From Sorangium cellulosum (lineage in GTDB: Bacteria > Myxococcota_A > Polyangia > Polyangiales > Polyangiaceae), in NCBI RefSeq assembly GCF_004135735.1, contig NZ_CP012670.1:6588501-6652500 (forward strand): DNA of 64,000 bases, in the 5' to 3' direction. The first letter of the stretch is position 1. Each line of letters opens with the position of its first letter. The notes beneath the pieces were generated by a model. That model did not search any database. It was given only the letters and a program-made list of their open reading frames with translations, and was not told where the DNA came from. The position numbers and the translations under genes are program-made. This document shows positions 46,964-56,262 of this stretch, piece after piece.

Positions 46964-47328
46964 TCCCACGCGCCACGGGCCGGGTGTGGCCGGCCCTCCT
47001 CCCCCCCTACTCCAGCCGCTGAACCAGGCCTCACCGATCGGCACGGCGGGGGGGTGCTGCCCGCTGGGGGCTCACCTCCGGGGCCTGCGTTCCGGCGAGC
47101 CCCTGTCGTGGCTCGCCTGCACTCCGGCCCCTCCGGTGAGCCCCCAGCGGGCAGCACCCCCCCGCGGGTGTACAGCACCGGTGCACGGGCGGCACGGCAT
47201 CAGCGCACGGGCGGGCTCGAGCGGTCCTTTTTCTGGTGCCCAGGAGGGCACTCGATGCGGACGATCCGGAAAGAAAGGGCTCGTGGTAAGAACAAGCGGG
47301 CGCGGAGAGGCGTCCAAAGCCGAGCCTT
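46964..47328. other. Intergenic region holding palindrome copy B
   Basis: 366 bp between two genes on the plus strand. About a third is the inverted repeat at 47046-47165. Nothing else was recognised; the promoter of the next gene probably lies in 47170-47320. Confidence 0.5.
47046..47165. repeat. Long palindromic element, copy B
   Basis: Perfect 31-bp arms (47046-47076 and 47135-47165) enclose the same inner segment as copy A (TTCCGGCGAGCCCCTGTCGT, GGCTCGCCTGCAC). Compared with copy A, both arms carry matching substitutions (GCCGGGGG to GCTGGGGG, CTCCCC to CTCACC), so pairing is kept while the sequence changes. Confidence 0.88.
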
Positions 47329-49278
47329 ATGCGACGTCGAACCCCCTTCTTCCGCGCGCCGGGGGCCCCTGCTCCCGGCGCTGGCCTCGCCGTTCTCGCG
47401 TCGGTCGCGCTGACCGCCGCCGCGCCCTCGACCGCCCTCGCCGCCGGCACGCCGCTCGCGGCGCCGATGATCGACGGGAAGTCGATCAAGCTCGACGGGA
47501 TCCCGAAGGAGTGGCCCGTGGAGCTCTCCGCCCTCCGCTTCAAGGTGAAGGGCAAGCCGGGTAGGGCCGACCTCGCCGCCAAGGCGGCCGTCGCGTACGA
47601 CGCCGCGCGGGTCTACGTCGCGGCCGACGTCACCGACGACGCGCTGCGCGGCGGCGCCGACCACGTGAAGCTCGTCCTCGGCTTCCCGGGCGGCAAGGTC
47701 CAGGCGGTCGCGCTCTACCCGGGCCAGCCGGGCAAGAGCGCGGGCAGCGCGAGGCTCCCGGGCGGCAAGGCGGTGGCCGGCGCCAGGGTCATCGAGGCGC
47801 CCCGGAGCGGCGGCTACACGCTCGAGGCGAGCATCCCCTGGTCGGCGTTCCCCGAGGCGGCGACGACCCGGATCGGGCTGCGGGCGGGGCTCTTCGTCCA
47901 CGACGCCGACGCCTCCACGGCGGTCGAGGCCATCGTGGGGACCGCCGCGTCGGGGGCGTACGCGTCGCTCGCGCCGCTCGCGACCGAGCCCGAGCTCGCG
48001 CTCGCCGACGGCCTCCTGAAGAGCAAGGGGATCCGCACCGCCCCGAGGTACGATCTCGTGGCGAACGTCGCCGGGGACGCGATGCGGGAGCGGGTGATCG
48101 TCCACGGGCGGTACCTGATCGTCCTCGGCCCCGGCTTCCGGCAGGGATCGCAGTACTACTTCGAGGACCTCGGGGTCGACGCCGGCGAGGGGATGCTGCC
48201 GGCGCTCACGCTGCGCGATCTCACGGGCGACGGCCAGGCGGAGATCATCCTCCGGAAGCGATCCGGCAGCGGCTCCAGGTACCGCGAGGTGATGCACGTG
48301 CTGCACTTCGGCGCCGGCGACACGCCGCGGCCGATCTTCCAGCACGAGGTCGCGATCGCGACGGAGAAGGGCTCGGTCGTCAACCAGGTCGACTTCGTGC
48401 CCGACGGCGGCAAGTCGGCGATCCGCGTGCAGCCGGGCAAGGCGACCCGCTACGACGCGAGCAGCTACGCGGAGCCGGTGGAGACGACGTACGATCCGCT
48501 GCTCCTGCCGTGGGGGCCGATCAAGTCGCAGCTCTACAAGCTGACCGGGGGCGCGTACGCGAAGGCGAGCGAACAGCGGCAGGCGCCGGCGCCCGCCCCG
48601 CGCGCGGCGCGGGCGGCGGAGGCGGCGCGGCCCGCGGCGAGGCCCGCGCTCTCGCCGGCCCAGATGCTCGACCGGGTGTACGCCCTCTACCGGCGCGACC
48701 GCGGCGCCTCGTCGCGCAAGCCGCGCTTCGATCTCGGCGCGGACGTGGCCGGCGGCCGCGAGCCCGAGCGGGTGCTCCTGCACGACCGCGACGTCGTGGT
48801 GTTCGGCAAGGGCTTCCGGGGCGGCGCCGGCTACTCGTTCATGACGCTCGCCCAGTTCGCGTCGCCGGCCGACATCCGCGCGGTGAGCGCGCGCGATCTC
48901 ACGGGCGACGGCAAGGCGGAGATCATCGTCCACGGCACCGTCCGCGCGCAGGCGCCCCGGGAGGCGGGCCCCGGGACCGTGGATCGCGACGTGGTGCTCG
49001 TCTTCCGGGTCGCGGGCGAGGACATCCAGCGCATCTTCGCGGCCGAGGTCGCGCGCAGCATCGGCAGCAAGAAGATCGTCGGCGAGCTCCGGTTCGTGCG
49101 CGCGGGCGACAAGCTGGGGATCGAGCTCGCGCCCGGGCGGGCCGTCGAGTGGACCGAGCAGACGTACCCCTTCAACCAGGACAAGGGGCCCGTCGGCGGC
49201 TTCGAGCCGCTGCTCCTGCCGTGGGGTGGCGCGCAGCCGGTCCGGTACGTGTGGAACGGGTCGAGCTTCGCCCGGTAG
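47329..49278 (+). CDS. Exported protein, CBM9-like domain plus two VCBS/FG-GAP-like modules
   Basis: A 649-residue protein. A signal peptide (hydrophobic LAVLASVALTAAAPSTALA) is followed by a beta-sandwich of the CBM9-like kind (APMIDGKSIKLDGIPKEWPV, YVAADVTDDALRGG, YTLEASIPWSAFPEA; about 45-215). Two related modules follow, each with LRDLTGDGQAEIIL or ARDLTGDGKAEIIV, the acidic FG-GAP/VCBS calcium-loop signature, and each ending in FEPLLLPWG-type sequence. They are joined by an Ala/Pro/Arg-rich linker (about 420-455). The internal duplication is clear. It probably works in the periplasm or at the cell surface. Ligand unknown. It converges on the SBBP/VWD protein. Confidence 0.8.
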   Translation: MRRRTPFFRAPGAPAPGAGLAVLASVALTAAAPSTALAAGTPLAAPMIDGKSIKLDGIPKEWPVELSALRFKVKGKPGRADLAAKAAVAYDAARVYVAADVTDDALRGGADHVKLVLGFPGGKVQAVALYPGQPGKSAGSARLPGGKAVAGARVIEAPRSGGYTLEASIPWSAFPEAATTRIGLRAGLFVHDADASTAVEAIVGTAASGAYASLAPLATEPELALADGLLKSKGIRTAPRYDLVANVAGDAMRERVIVHGRYLIVLGPGFRQGSQYYFEDLGVDAGEGMLPALTLRDLTGDGQAEIILRKRSGSGSRYREVMHVLHFGAGDTPRPIFQHEVAIATEKGSVVNQVDFVPDGGKSAIRVQPGKATRYDASSYAEPVETTYDPLLLPWGPIKSQLYKLTGGAYAKASEQRQAPAPAPRAARAAEAARPAARPALSPAQMLDRVYALYRRDRGASSRKPRFDLGADVAGGREPERVLLHDRDVVVFGKGFRGGAGYSFMTLAQFASPADIRAVSARDLTGDGKAEIIVHGTVRAQAPREAGPGTVDRDVVLVFRVAGEDIQRIFAAEVARSIGSKKIVGELRFVRAGDKLGIELAPGRAVEWTEQTYPFNQDKGPVGGFEPLLLPWGGAQPVRYVWNGSSFAR

Positions 49279-49410
49279 GCGGACAGGCATCCTCCGCTAC
49301 ATCTCGCTTTCATTCCCATCCACCAGCAGGAGAGTCGCAAAGACGCGCGTGCCCGGGCGGCGCAACGCGGCTGAGCCCGTCGAGGTTATTTCACGCTATC
49401 TCGGGGGACG

Positions 49411-52353
49411 TCAGCGCCCCTGGACCTCGAAGTTGGTCACGCCCCAGCCCTCATCGAAGAGGCCGGTCAGCCCGGTCGCGGACAGGTCGAGCGCGAGGTC
49501 GGGCGCGGAGTGCGGGAAGACCAGCTTCATGCGGTACACGGAGTCGCCGTACGGATAGGCGAGGGTGTTCACCTCGAGCGCGCCCGACCCGGCCAGGCTC
49601 CCGTCCTGCGGATAGCTCTGGGAGCTCAGGGTGTTGGAGAAGGTCTCGCCGAGCAGCTCGACGCCGTCCGCGGAGGCGGTCCAGACGCTGGGGCCAAAGG
49701 GGCCATCGCCATCCCAGGCGTTGATGAGGTAGAGGTCGAAGCTGACGGTCAGCTCGGTGTGGGGGGCGAGATCGTTGAGCGTCAGGTGCGCCGTCTCGTT
49801 GCCGAACTGCCCCAGGAAGGTGCGGTCTCCGAGCGGGGTGACGCTGATGACGATGGACTCCCACTCCGGGCCGATGGATCCGGTGAAGTTGTTGAAGTAG
49901 ACGCTGCGGGGGCTGTTGATGACCGGCCCGCCCTGCCCGTGGCTCGCGAGATCCGTGGCGACCTCCTGGGCCGAGTCCGCGAAGCTCGGGTCGCCGGTGA
50001 GGCCCACGTCGAGGATGCACGTCTGCTTGACGACCTCGTCGGTGATGCCGGCGCAGGCCTGCTCGCCCGCGGCCCTCTGCGCGGGGGTCAGGTTGTTGAG
50101 CCACGCTGGCTGCGCGGGACCGGCCGGATCGCCGCACGGCGTGCCCTGCTGGATGAGCGCGACGTCGCCCTGGGCGGCGCCCACCCGCCAGACGTCCGCG
50201 TAGCTGTTCGTGTCCTGGTACATCTCGAAGAACGTCAGCCCGCTGCTCAGCGCGCTGCCGTCGCGGGCCATCATGAACTCGTTGGTGGGGTCGTTATCGG
50301 CGTTCCCGAAGAGGCCGACCATCTTGCCCACGCTGGCCGGCGGGACGAGGAAGAGCATGTCCAGGTACAAGCCGAGGACATAGCTCCTTGGATGCAGCGC
50401 CAGCCGCTCTCCCGTCGGCCAGGCCAGCACGGTCCTGCCGCTCGCGGACTGGTAGACGCTCCCGCCGCCGGCGAGCGCGAGCGCGCCGCTCGACGGCACC
50501 GTCGTCTGTTGCCCGTTCAAGTAGAGCGCGCCGTTCGCGTGGAACTCCACGAGATCACCCGCGATGCGCGCGCCCACGGCCCGGCCGGTCGAGACGCCCG
50601 GCGACACGGGGCACTGCCGGATCTGGATCTCCAGATCGGGAGTGGCGGTGCTGGTCGCCATCACGAAGTCGCCCTCCCCCTGGAAGTCGAAGGCGACACG
50701 ATCGAAGCTGACGTAATGGGGGTCTCCCCAGCACACGGCAGGCTTGCAGGACGGATCCGGGGTGTCCACGCGGCACCCCTTCATGACCTTGACGAGGAGG
50801 GCGTCGCTACCCCCGCCGCCGAAGGAGTGACCGCAGAACGGCGCGTCCGTCCTGCCCGTCAGGAAGACGTTGCCCCTCGGGTCGACGGCGACGCCTTGTC
50901 CCGCCTCCATCGCGTCCGTGCCGATGTACTCGGTGCGCAGGTGTGCCCCCGCCGTGCTGTACTCGCGCAGGTACATGTCCACGCTCCCGAGGGGCGCGTC
51001 GGAGTCGAGGTCGCGGGAGGTCTGGCCGGTCAGCACGACCGATCCACCGACGACGGCCACCGACATCGCGGAGACGTTCTCGCTCGCCGCTGTCTGCCGG
51101 ATCCATTGCGTGGTGAGGCTCGCGTCCAGCTTGGCGAGGAAGGCGTCATACCTCGTCGAGGAGGCGTAAGAGGGGAAGTTCCCGTTCGTCGTGCCGGAGA
51201 CGTAGACGACGGTCTCACCCGACTCCACCGCGGTCGTCAGGCTGAACGCCTGGTCCTGGAGGTTCGTGCCGAGGAGAGCCACCCCGCCCAGAGCACCGTT
51301 ATCGCTGTAGCGGGCGACAAAGGCGTCAGCGCTGCCGCCTGCGTACGGTTGGCCTGCCAGCGCGCTGGTGGTGTAACCGGCGACGTAGACCTGCCCATCG
51401 GCTCCGACGGACACGCTGCGCGCGATGGTCGTCCTGTTGTTCACTCCGAGTTGCCTGGTCCAGACATGAGCGCCGCTCGCCGAATACTTCGCCACGAACA
51501 GCGACGTGGTGCCGCTCGTCGGCGGCGGGCTCACCCCGGCGAGATTCCCGCCTGTGGAACCCACCACGTAGACGCTGCCGTCCGGTGCGTGGGCCACAGA
51601 CCACGCTTGATCCAGCGCAGCCGTACCGAACTGGCGCCGCCATGCCTCGGTCCCGTTTGCGTTCAGCTTGACGAGGAAGACGTCCGAAGATCCCTCGTGC
51701 TGGCCGGCCTCGATCGCGCCGCTCGTGTGGCCGACCACGTAGAGCGACTCGTTGCCGCTCGTGGGGCACTGGGCCGAGGAGACGGCGACGCTCGTCGCCT
51801 GGTCGCCCGCCGACGTGCCGATCTGCACGCCCCAGAGCAGGTTCCCGTCCTGCCCGACCTTGCGGATGAAGGCGTCACTCATGCCGCTGTTCACCTCGCC
51901 CGAGATGGCCCCGGTGGTGGACCCGACCTGGTAGACGGCGTCGCAGGACGCGGCGACCGCGTTCCCGAGGTCCGCGCCGGTCGTGGGAGTCTCGTCATGC
52001 CACGTGAATCCCTCGAAGCTGGGGCAGGTCGCGTTCAGCAAGGGGAGAGGGAGGCCCTTCGCGCTATCCCCCCCCGTGGGGTCGAACGGGAGGGTGGACA
52101 GGGGGGAGTCATCCTCCTTGGGCCTCAGCTCCTCCTCGGTCGCGCTGGTATCGTCGTTCAGCTCGCCGGCGGGGGCGAGATCATCCCCCGCCGCTCCGGA
52201 GCCGTCGTCCCCGGAGGAGATCGGCGCAGCCTGGTCGGGCTGGGGACCTCTCGTCGAGCCCACCGGCAGAGGATCGCCGGTCGAGCCGCTGCAAGCGGCG
52301 ACGCCCGCTGCCAGGATGCACACGGAGAGCGTCTCAGAATGAAATCGTTTCAT
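49411..52353 (-). CDS. Giant lipoprotein with SBBP beta-propeller repeats and a VWD-like domain
   Basis: A 980-residue exported protein. ATG 52353 precedes a signal peptide ending in VAACS; the open frame further upstream is not supported. After an acidic Ser/Pro-rich linker, about eight SBBP repeats (for example DAFIRKVGQDGNLLWGVQIG, SVYVVGSTGG, QVYVAGYTTSALAG, NVFLTGRTDAPFCG) should form a beta-propeller. A von Willebrand D-like domain starts at CWGDPHYVSFDRVAFDFQGE with DFVMATSTATPDLEIQIRQC, and includes LFGNADNDPTNEF. The C-terminus is a lectin-like beta domain ending TGLFDEGWGVTNFEVQGR. Such proteins are large surface adhesins or structural proteins. It is transcribed alone. Confidence 0.88.
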   Translation of the reverse strand: MKRFHSETLSVCILAAGVAACSGSTGDPLPVGSTRGPQPDQAAPISSGDDGSGAAGDDLAPAGELNDDTSATEEELRPKEDDSPLSTLPFDPTGGDSAKGLPLPLLNATCPSFEGFTWHDETPTTGADLGNAVAASCDAVYQVGSTTGAISGEVNSGMSDAFIRKVGQDGNLLWGVQIGTSAGDQATSVAVSSAQCPTSGNESLYVVGHTSGAIEAGQHEGSSDVFLVKLNANGTEAWRRQFGTAALDQAWSVAHAPDGSVYVVGSTGGNLAGVSPPPTSGTTSLFVAKYSASGAHVWTRQLGVNNRTTIARSVSVGADGQVYVAGYTTSALAGQPYAGGSADAFVARYSDNGALGGVALLGTNLQDQAFSLTTAVESGETVVYVSGTTNGNFPSYASSTRYDAFLAKLDASLTTQWIRQTAASENVSAMSVAVVGGSVVLTGQTSRDLDSDAPLGSVDMYLREYSTAGAHLRTEYIGTDAMEAGQGVAVDPRGNVFLTGRTDAPFCGHSFGGGGSDALLVKVMKGCRVDTPDPSCKPAVCWGDPHYVSFDRVAFDFQGEGDFVMATSTATPDLEIQIRQCPVSPGVSTGRAVGARIAGDLVEFHANGALYLNGQQTTVPSSGALALAGGGSVYQSASGRTVLAWPTGERLALHPRSYVLGLYLDMLFLVPPASVGKMVGLFGNADNDPTNEFMMARDGSALSSGLTFFEMYQDTNSYADVWRVGAAQGDVALIQQGTPCGDPAGPAQPAWLNNLTPAQRAAGEQACAGITDEVVKQTCILDVGLTGDPSFADSAQEVATDLASHGQGGPVINSPRSVYFNNFTGSIGPEWESIVISVTPLGDRTFLGQFGNETAHLTLNDLAPHTELTVSFDLYLINAWDGDGPFGPSVWTASADGVELLGETFSNTLSSQSYPQDGSLAGSGALEVNTLAYPYGDSVYRMKLVFPHSAPDLALDLSATGLTGLFDEGWGVTNFEVQGR

Positions 52354-53239
52354 GCTTGAACCTCGCAGTAAATGATGTCGACGCGACGCGGCCCCGAGGC
52401 CGGGAGGATCCGATGTTTTCATTCTCTTTGTTGGTCTCCCCCGTACACTCCAGCTTGTGTGAGGCCGCGAGCCCGGCCTCGACGCCGCCGGTCCGCGACG
52501 AGCGCGCGCTCCTCGTCGCGGAAGGCGCAGAGTTTCCGGATGGCTCCTCATCGCGCTCCGATTCTCGCGGGGGCCATGAGCAATGAGCGTGCCGGACCTT
52601 TCAAGCTTCAGATCTGCACCACCTATCCGCAGGCGAGCTCCTCGGCTGAGCCCGTAGCGCGCGCAGGTGAGCGCCGATCCCGGGACGGGATTGTTCCGCC
52701 CCCGTGCAGGGGGCACATGCGGCAGCGTGCTCGTCACCCAGGGACGCAGCGCTTCATCCAGCGACGCGGGCTCTATCGCGGGCCCCCCTCCCCAGCCGGA
52801 CGCCGTGGGGCGCCCTCGGCCGGTGCGCTGCCGCCCCGCAGTCGGCGTCATGACGAAGCGAGGCCGAGTTGCTGCTCGTCCGGGAAAGCGGCGCGCCTGG
52901 CGGGCCGAATGATTTCGAGAACTTACGGTCGTCGTCGTCGTGGCTGTGGGGACGGTGGGCAACCCGCAGGGTTGTCCGAGGGCCTGTGGGCAAGCTCGAT
53001 CTTGAGCTTGTCCACAGGCCCGGCAGTCTCCACAGCCAGTGCTCCAGCTTGGCGTGCGCAGGGGCGGCCGCTTTCGCCGTCAGGGCGTGAAGTGACACCT
53101 GTGCGCTGCTGGTGTCGCATGCTCGACGTGGCCCAGAACACGGGCGACGGAGCTACCCCTGCGAGATCATTCGGCCCGACTTCCGACGAAGAGCCCGATT
53201 TCCAAATACCGAACAGGCACGGGACGTAACTGGACTGGT
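52354..53239. other. Divergent intergenic region of 886 bp
   Basis: It lies between the SBBP/VWD gene (minus) and the ECF sigma gene (plus). No supported gene. It contains a nested three-stem structure at 52941-53038. The last 100 bases should hold the sigma-factor promoter, but no promoter pair was identified with confidence. Confidence 0.5.
52941..53038. other. Candidate structured RNA or DNA element with three nested stems
   Basis: An outer stem (52941-52953 with 53026-53038, 13 bp) encloses a 9-bp hairpin (52957-52965/52969-52977) and an 18-bp hairpin (52980-52997/53004-53021, loop GATCTT). Each stem has a single G-T pair, as tolerated in RNA. The hairpin includes CTTGTCCACAGG, which also resembles a DnaA box. 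A three-way junction such as this could be a small RNA, a leader, or a REP-like element. Confidence 0.5.
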
Positions 53240-54640
53240 ATGGGGAAACGATCTCGCACGACCGACGCTGTCACCGGGGAACAGGAAACGCCGCTCACCC
53301 TGGAGGCGATCCTCGCCGAGCACCAGGAGGTCATCCAGCGTTACGTGGAGCGTCGGGGGTTCCGGGGCGCGGACCGGGACGACATGGTCCAGGAGATCTT
53401 CCACGGCGCCGCGCGGTCGCTGCACCGGTTCGATCCCCGGCTCGGCACGATGCGCGTGTGGCTGCTGCGCATCGCGTTCAACCTGACGTCCAAAGAGCGC
53501 AAGCGCGCCCATCGCCGCCATGAAGAGCTGTGGCCGGCGGAGGCGCTGGATGGGCTCACGAGCGAGGCGCCGGACTCCGAGACACGGCTGCTCGCGGCGC
53601 AGCGGAGCGAGGCGCTCGCCGGGTGGCTCCAGGAGGTCCCGCCGCTGCGACGGGACATCCTGGTCGCGCACGACCTGGAGGAGAAGACGCTCCAGGAGAT
53701 CGCCGAGCGGCGCGCGATGTCGAGCAACACGGTGTGGAACCACCTCCGGCTCGCGCGGCTGAGCCTGAAGGCCGCAGAGCGCCGCCACCGGGCGCGGCAC
53801 CGTGGCCGCGGGGTGCTCATCGCGCCGCTCGCCGCGGCCTTCGGCGCGCCCGAGGCCCGCGCCTCCGGGGACCTGCTCCGCGGTGGGCTGCTGCGGCGCG
53901 CGCAGGGGTGGATTCGCCGGGGCCTCCGGCGCGTGCTGTCGCATGGCCAGACCGAAGCGGGGCACGGCGAACCCCACCCGGCGTGTGGCAATGCCGGCTC
54001 GGCGGCGAGCGCACCGCGCGCCTCGCCCGTGGGCTCACGGCCCCTCCGACGGCATGCGGCCGCCATCGCAGCCGGGGTCACGGCCGGCGCGCTGCTGCTG
54101 CTCGCGCCCTCCGGGAGCAGCGATATCCGGAGATCACCGGCTCATGCTACCGCGCTGCGCGCTCCGCAGATCACGTCGACCGCCCCGCGCGGTGAGGCAT
54201 TTCGCTCGGTCCCGGGCACGCCCTCGAAGGAGGTGGCCGCCGGCGCTGCAATGGGTGCGCTGGAGGCGCCCTCGGAGGAGCTGGCCGCCGGCGCTGCAAT
54301 GGGTGCGCTGGAGGCGCCCTCGGAGGAGCTGGCCGCCGTCGCTGCAATGGGCGCGCTGGAGGCGCCCTCGGAGGAGCTGGCCGCCGTCGCCCCCATGGGC
54401 GCACGAGAGACCTCGATCCACGCCTCGGTGAGCCCGCGGCGGGCGCCGCGTGGCCCCGGCGTGCGGCTCACGCCCGAGCTCCGGCTGATGCGGCGGGCGA
54501 TAACGACGCTCGCCACGGGTCGGCACCACGCGGCGCGGCTCCTGCTCGAGCGACACCGGCGCGAGTTCCCCGTGGGGGCGTACGCAGGAGATCGCGAGAC
54601 GCTCCTGCGACGCCTCCCCCTCGCGGCGCGCCCCGAGTGA
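53240..54640 (+). CDS. ECF-type sigma factor with membrane segment and tandem-repeat C-terminus
   Basis: 466 residues, more than twice the usual ECF length. Sigma region 2 (about 28-95: YVERRGFRGADRDDMVQEIF, WLLRIAFNLTSKERKR) and region 4 (about 118-178: VPPLRRDILVAHDLEEKTL, MSSNTVWNHLRLARLSLK) are complete. A basic linker is followed by one hydrophobic helix (about 272-289, HAAAIAAGVTAGALLLLAP). Then come nearly four copies of a 16-residue unit (AAGAAMGALEAPSEEL, 330-388) and a basic tail. No anti-sigma gene is adjacent; the membrane segment with an outside tail could take over that sensing role. The ribosome site before ATG 53240 is weak. Confidence 0.85.
   Translation: MGKRSRTTDAVTGEQETPLTLEAILAEHQEVIQRYVERRGFRGADRDDMVQEIFHGAARSLHRFDPRLGTMRVWLLRIAFNLTSKERKRAHRRHEELWPAEALDGLTSEAPDSETRLLAAQRSEALAGWLQEVPPLRRDILVAHDLEEKTLQEIAERRAMSSNTVWNHLRLARLSLKAAERRHRARHRGRGVLIAPLAAAFGAPEARASGDLLRGGLLRRAQGWIRRGLRRVLSHGQTEAGHGEPHPACGNAGSAASAPRASPVGSRPLRRHAAAIAAGVTAGALLLLAPSGSSDIRRSPAHATALRAPQITSTAPRGEAFRSVPGTPSKEVAAGAAMGALEAPSEELAAGAAMGALEAPSEELAAVAAMGALEAPSEELAAVAPMGARETSIHASVSPRRAPRGPGVRLTPELRLMRRAITTLATGRHHAARLLLERHRREFPVGAYAGDRETLLRRLPLAARPE
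54227..54403 (+). repeat. 48-bp tandem repeats in the sigma-factor tail
   Basis: About 3.7 units of a 48-bp sequence encode AAGAAMGALEAPSEEL with G/V variation. DNA identity between units is high, so the number of units may vary between strains. Confidence 0.85.
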
Positions 54641-54848
54641 TGCCGTCCAGCGGGGCGCACGCGCCCCGCCTGGCCGAGGAGGACGAGGGTCGAGCCGCGA
54701 GCGGCATCGAGGAGGCCTCGCGGAGCGCCCTGCCCTCGGCCAGGGCCGCCCGCGCCCCCACCGATGGACGAAATCCTGCCATCGCATTGCCATTGCGGAG
54801 CGAGCTCTGCGAACGTTGCGTCGTTTTACCCAACCCAAGGAGGCGCCT

Positions 54849-55718
54849 GTGGCAGACCCCTATATCGATCCTTTTGAAACGAAGATTTACGGGAAGTTCG
54901 CGCGCGAGCAGATGGCCGCGGTCCTGATGGGCAAGATCCCCGCCCTCGACGGCATGATCGCGTTCGCCATCGACAGGCAGCTCGCCGCCGATCAATCGAT
55001 GGCGGACGTCCTCGATCGCCAGCCGAGGCCCGCGCCGCGGCTCGACAGCGAGGCGGTGCTCGGCGAGGCGCGGGACGTCATCGTGCGGTTCGCGTCGTAC
55101 CTCGACTCGCTGAAAGGGAGGCCCGTGGACCCCAGGGTCTTCTTCCGCGGCGAGACGCCGAGCGTGCTCGCGCGCCGGCGGCTCACGAAGCTCACCGCCG
55201 GGGTCGGGCACATCGCCGAAGAGCTCGAGAAGCACCGGGACAAGATCCGGGGCGCGGAGCTGTGGCAGGCCGAGATCCGGGAGGTGCACGAGAAGCTCGT
55301 GGCCCTCGAGCGGCAGCAGCGCGCCTCGCGGGTCGAGCGGATCGAGCTCGGCCCCGAGGTGTCGACCGCGCGCGAGGCGTGGCTCGCCGTCTACAACGCC
55401 AACAAGAGCCTCGTGCGCGGGCTGCTCGCCCACCTCGGCAAGCCCGAGCTCCTGCCGCACATCTTCGACGACCTCGCCGAGGTCCACCGCGTGAGCGGCG
55501 TGAGCGACGCGCTGCCGCCCGGCCAGTCGGCCGCGCCGGCCCAGCCCGCCGCGCCGGCCCAGCCCGCCGCGCCGGCTCAGCCCGCCGCGCCGGTCCAGCC
55601 GACCGCGCCGGCCCAGTCGGCCGCGCCGGTCCAGCCGACCGCGCCGGCCCAGTCGGCCGCGCCGGCCGAGCCGCCGGCCGCCCCGGCCGGCCAGCCCGCG
55701 ATCCCGGCTGGCGCCTGA
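54849..55718 (+). CDS. Uncharacterised protein with Pro/Ala-rich tail
   Basis: A 289-residue protein I cannot assign. The GTG at 54849 is preferred to ATG 54816 because AAGGAGG lies six bases upstream. The first 220 residues are predicted helical and charged (DPYIDPFETKIYGKFAREQM, LTKLTAGVGHIAEELEKHRD, TAREAWLAVYNANKSLVRGL), with no signal peptide or membrane helix. The C-terminal 60 residues are repeats of AAPAQP/AAPVQPTAPAQS, a flexible tail. It lies 208 bp after the unusual sigma factor on the same strand and ends at a perfect hairpin. A soluble scaffold-type protein is possible; function unknown. Confidence 0.75.
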   Translation: MADPYIDPFETKIYGKFAREQMAAVLMGKIPALDGMIAFAIDRQLAADQSMADVLDRQPRPAPRLDSEAVLGEARDVIVRFASYLDSLKGRPVDPRVFFRGETPSVLARRRLTKLTAGVGHIAEELEKHRDKIRGAELWQAEIREVHEKLVALERQQRASRVERIELGPEVSTAREAWLAVYNANKSLVRGLLAHLGKPELLPHIFDDLAEVHRVSGVSDALPPGQSAAPAQPAAPAQPAAPAQPAAPVQPTAPAQSAAPVQPTAPAQSAAPAEPPAAPAGQPAIPAGA

Positions 55719-55726
55719 TCCCCGGG

Positions 55727-55763
55727 GCCCGCTGCAACGCTTGATGCAAGCGTTGCAGCGGGC
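55727..55763 (+). terminator. Perfect 17-bp hairpin after the Pro/Ala-tailed gene
   Basis: GCCCGCTGCAACGCTTG-ATG-CAAGCGTTGCAGCGGGC starts 9 bp past the stop. Its right arm is also the first unit of the 42-bp array, so terminator and array share sequence. Confidence 0.75.
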
Positions 55764-55940
55764 GACTCGGTCGCCCAGTCGGCCATTTCAAGGCTTGAAG
55801 CGGTCGACTGGGCGGCCGGGTAGCACACTTCAAGCGTTGAAATGGCCGACTGGGCGGCCGAGTAGCACGTTTCAAGCGTTGAAATGGCCGACTGGGCGAC
55901 CGAGTCGGCCACTTCAAGCCTTGAGGTGGACGGCGAGGCG
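55747..55940. repeat. 42-bp periodic array with palindromic boundaries
   Basis: CAAG(C/G)(G/C)TTG boundary motifs occur at 55747, 55789, 55831, 55873 and 55915, exactly 42 bp apart. From the second unit on, the boundaries extend to TTCAAGCGTTGAA-type palindromes. The interior GGCCGACTGGGCGGCCGAGT is in one orientation in units 2-4 and inverted in the first unit (GACTCGGTCGCCCAGTCGGC). The period equals 14 codons, which keeps both strands open without implying a protein. Confidence 0.88.
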
Positions 55941-56262
55941 GCGGGGATCGGGATCTCGAGCGCAGCGAAGGGGTCCCCGCCGCGCCGGCGGGGCGCCGGC
56001 TCGGTCGGCGGGCCCGAGGAGCTCGCGATGCGCCCGCGATCGCGTTCGCGATGCCCGAGCCCAAGGGCGTCCCCCACCCGATGCCGCGCGCCGAACGGCC
56101 GACGCGCAACCGGACAACCGGATCGCGCGCCGGCAAGGACGCGGTCCCGCGCAGCGCTCGGGCCAGCTCGGGAGGCGGCGAGGAGCACAACCGATTTGCG
56201 TCCTTGACGATGCCCTCTCCGGACTCGACAAGCGACGACACAGCCACAAGTGGACGATCATC
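55941..56262. other. Intergenic stretch before the small acidic ORF
   Basis: 322 bp, GC-rich, with no recognised gene. A plus-strand frame stays open from the 42-bp array through to 56424, but its content is Arg/Pro-rich and looks incidental until the small ORF begins. Confidence 0.45.

Noticed and set aside
43937..47044. 1035-codon minus-strand frame
   Set aside because: Antisense of the P-type ATPase; Arg/His/Asp-rich with no domains.
53004..53020. DnaA box and replication origin
   Set aside because: One TTGTCCACA-like match inside a hairpin, without a box cluster, dnaA, dnaN or an AT-rich unwinding region.
55747..55940. CRISPR array
   Set aside because: The 42-bp units have no variable spacers, the interior is itself repeated or inverted, and no cas gene is present.
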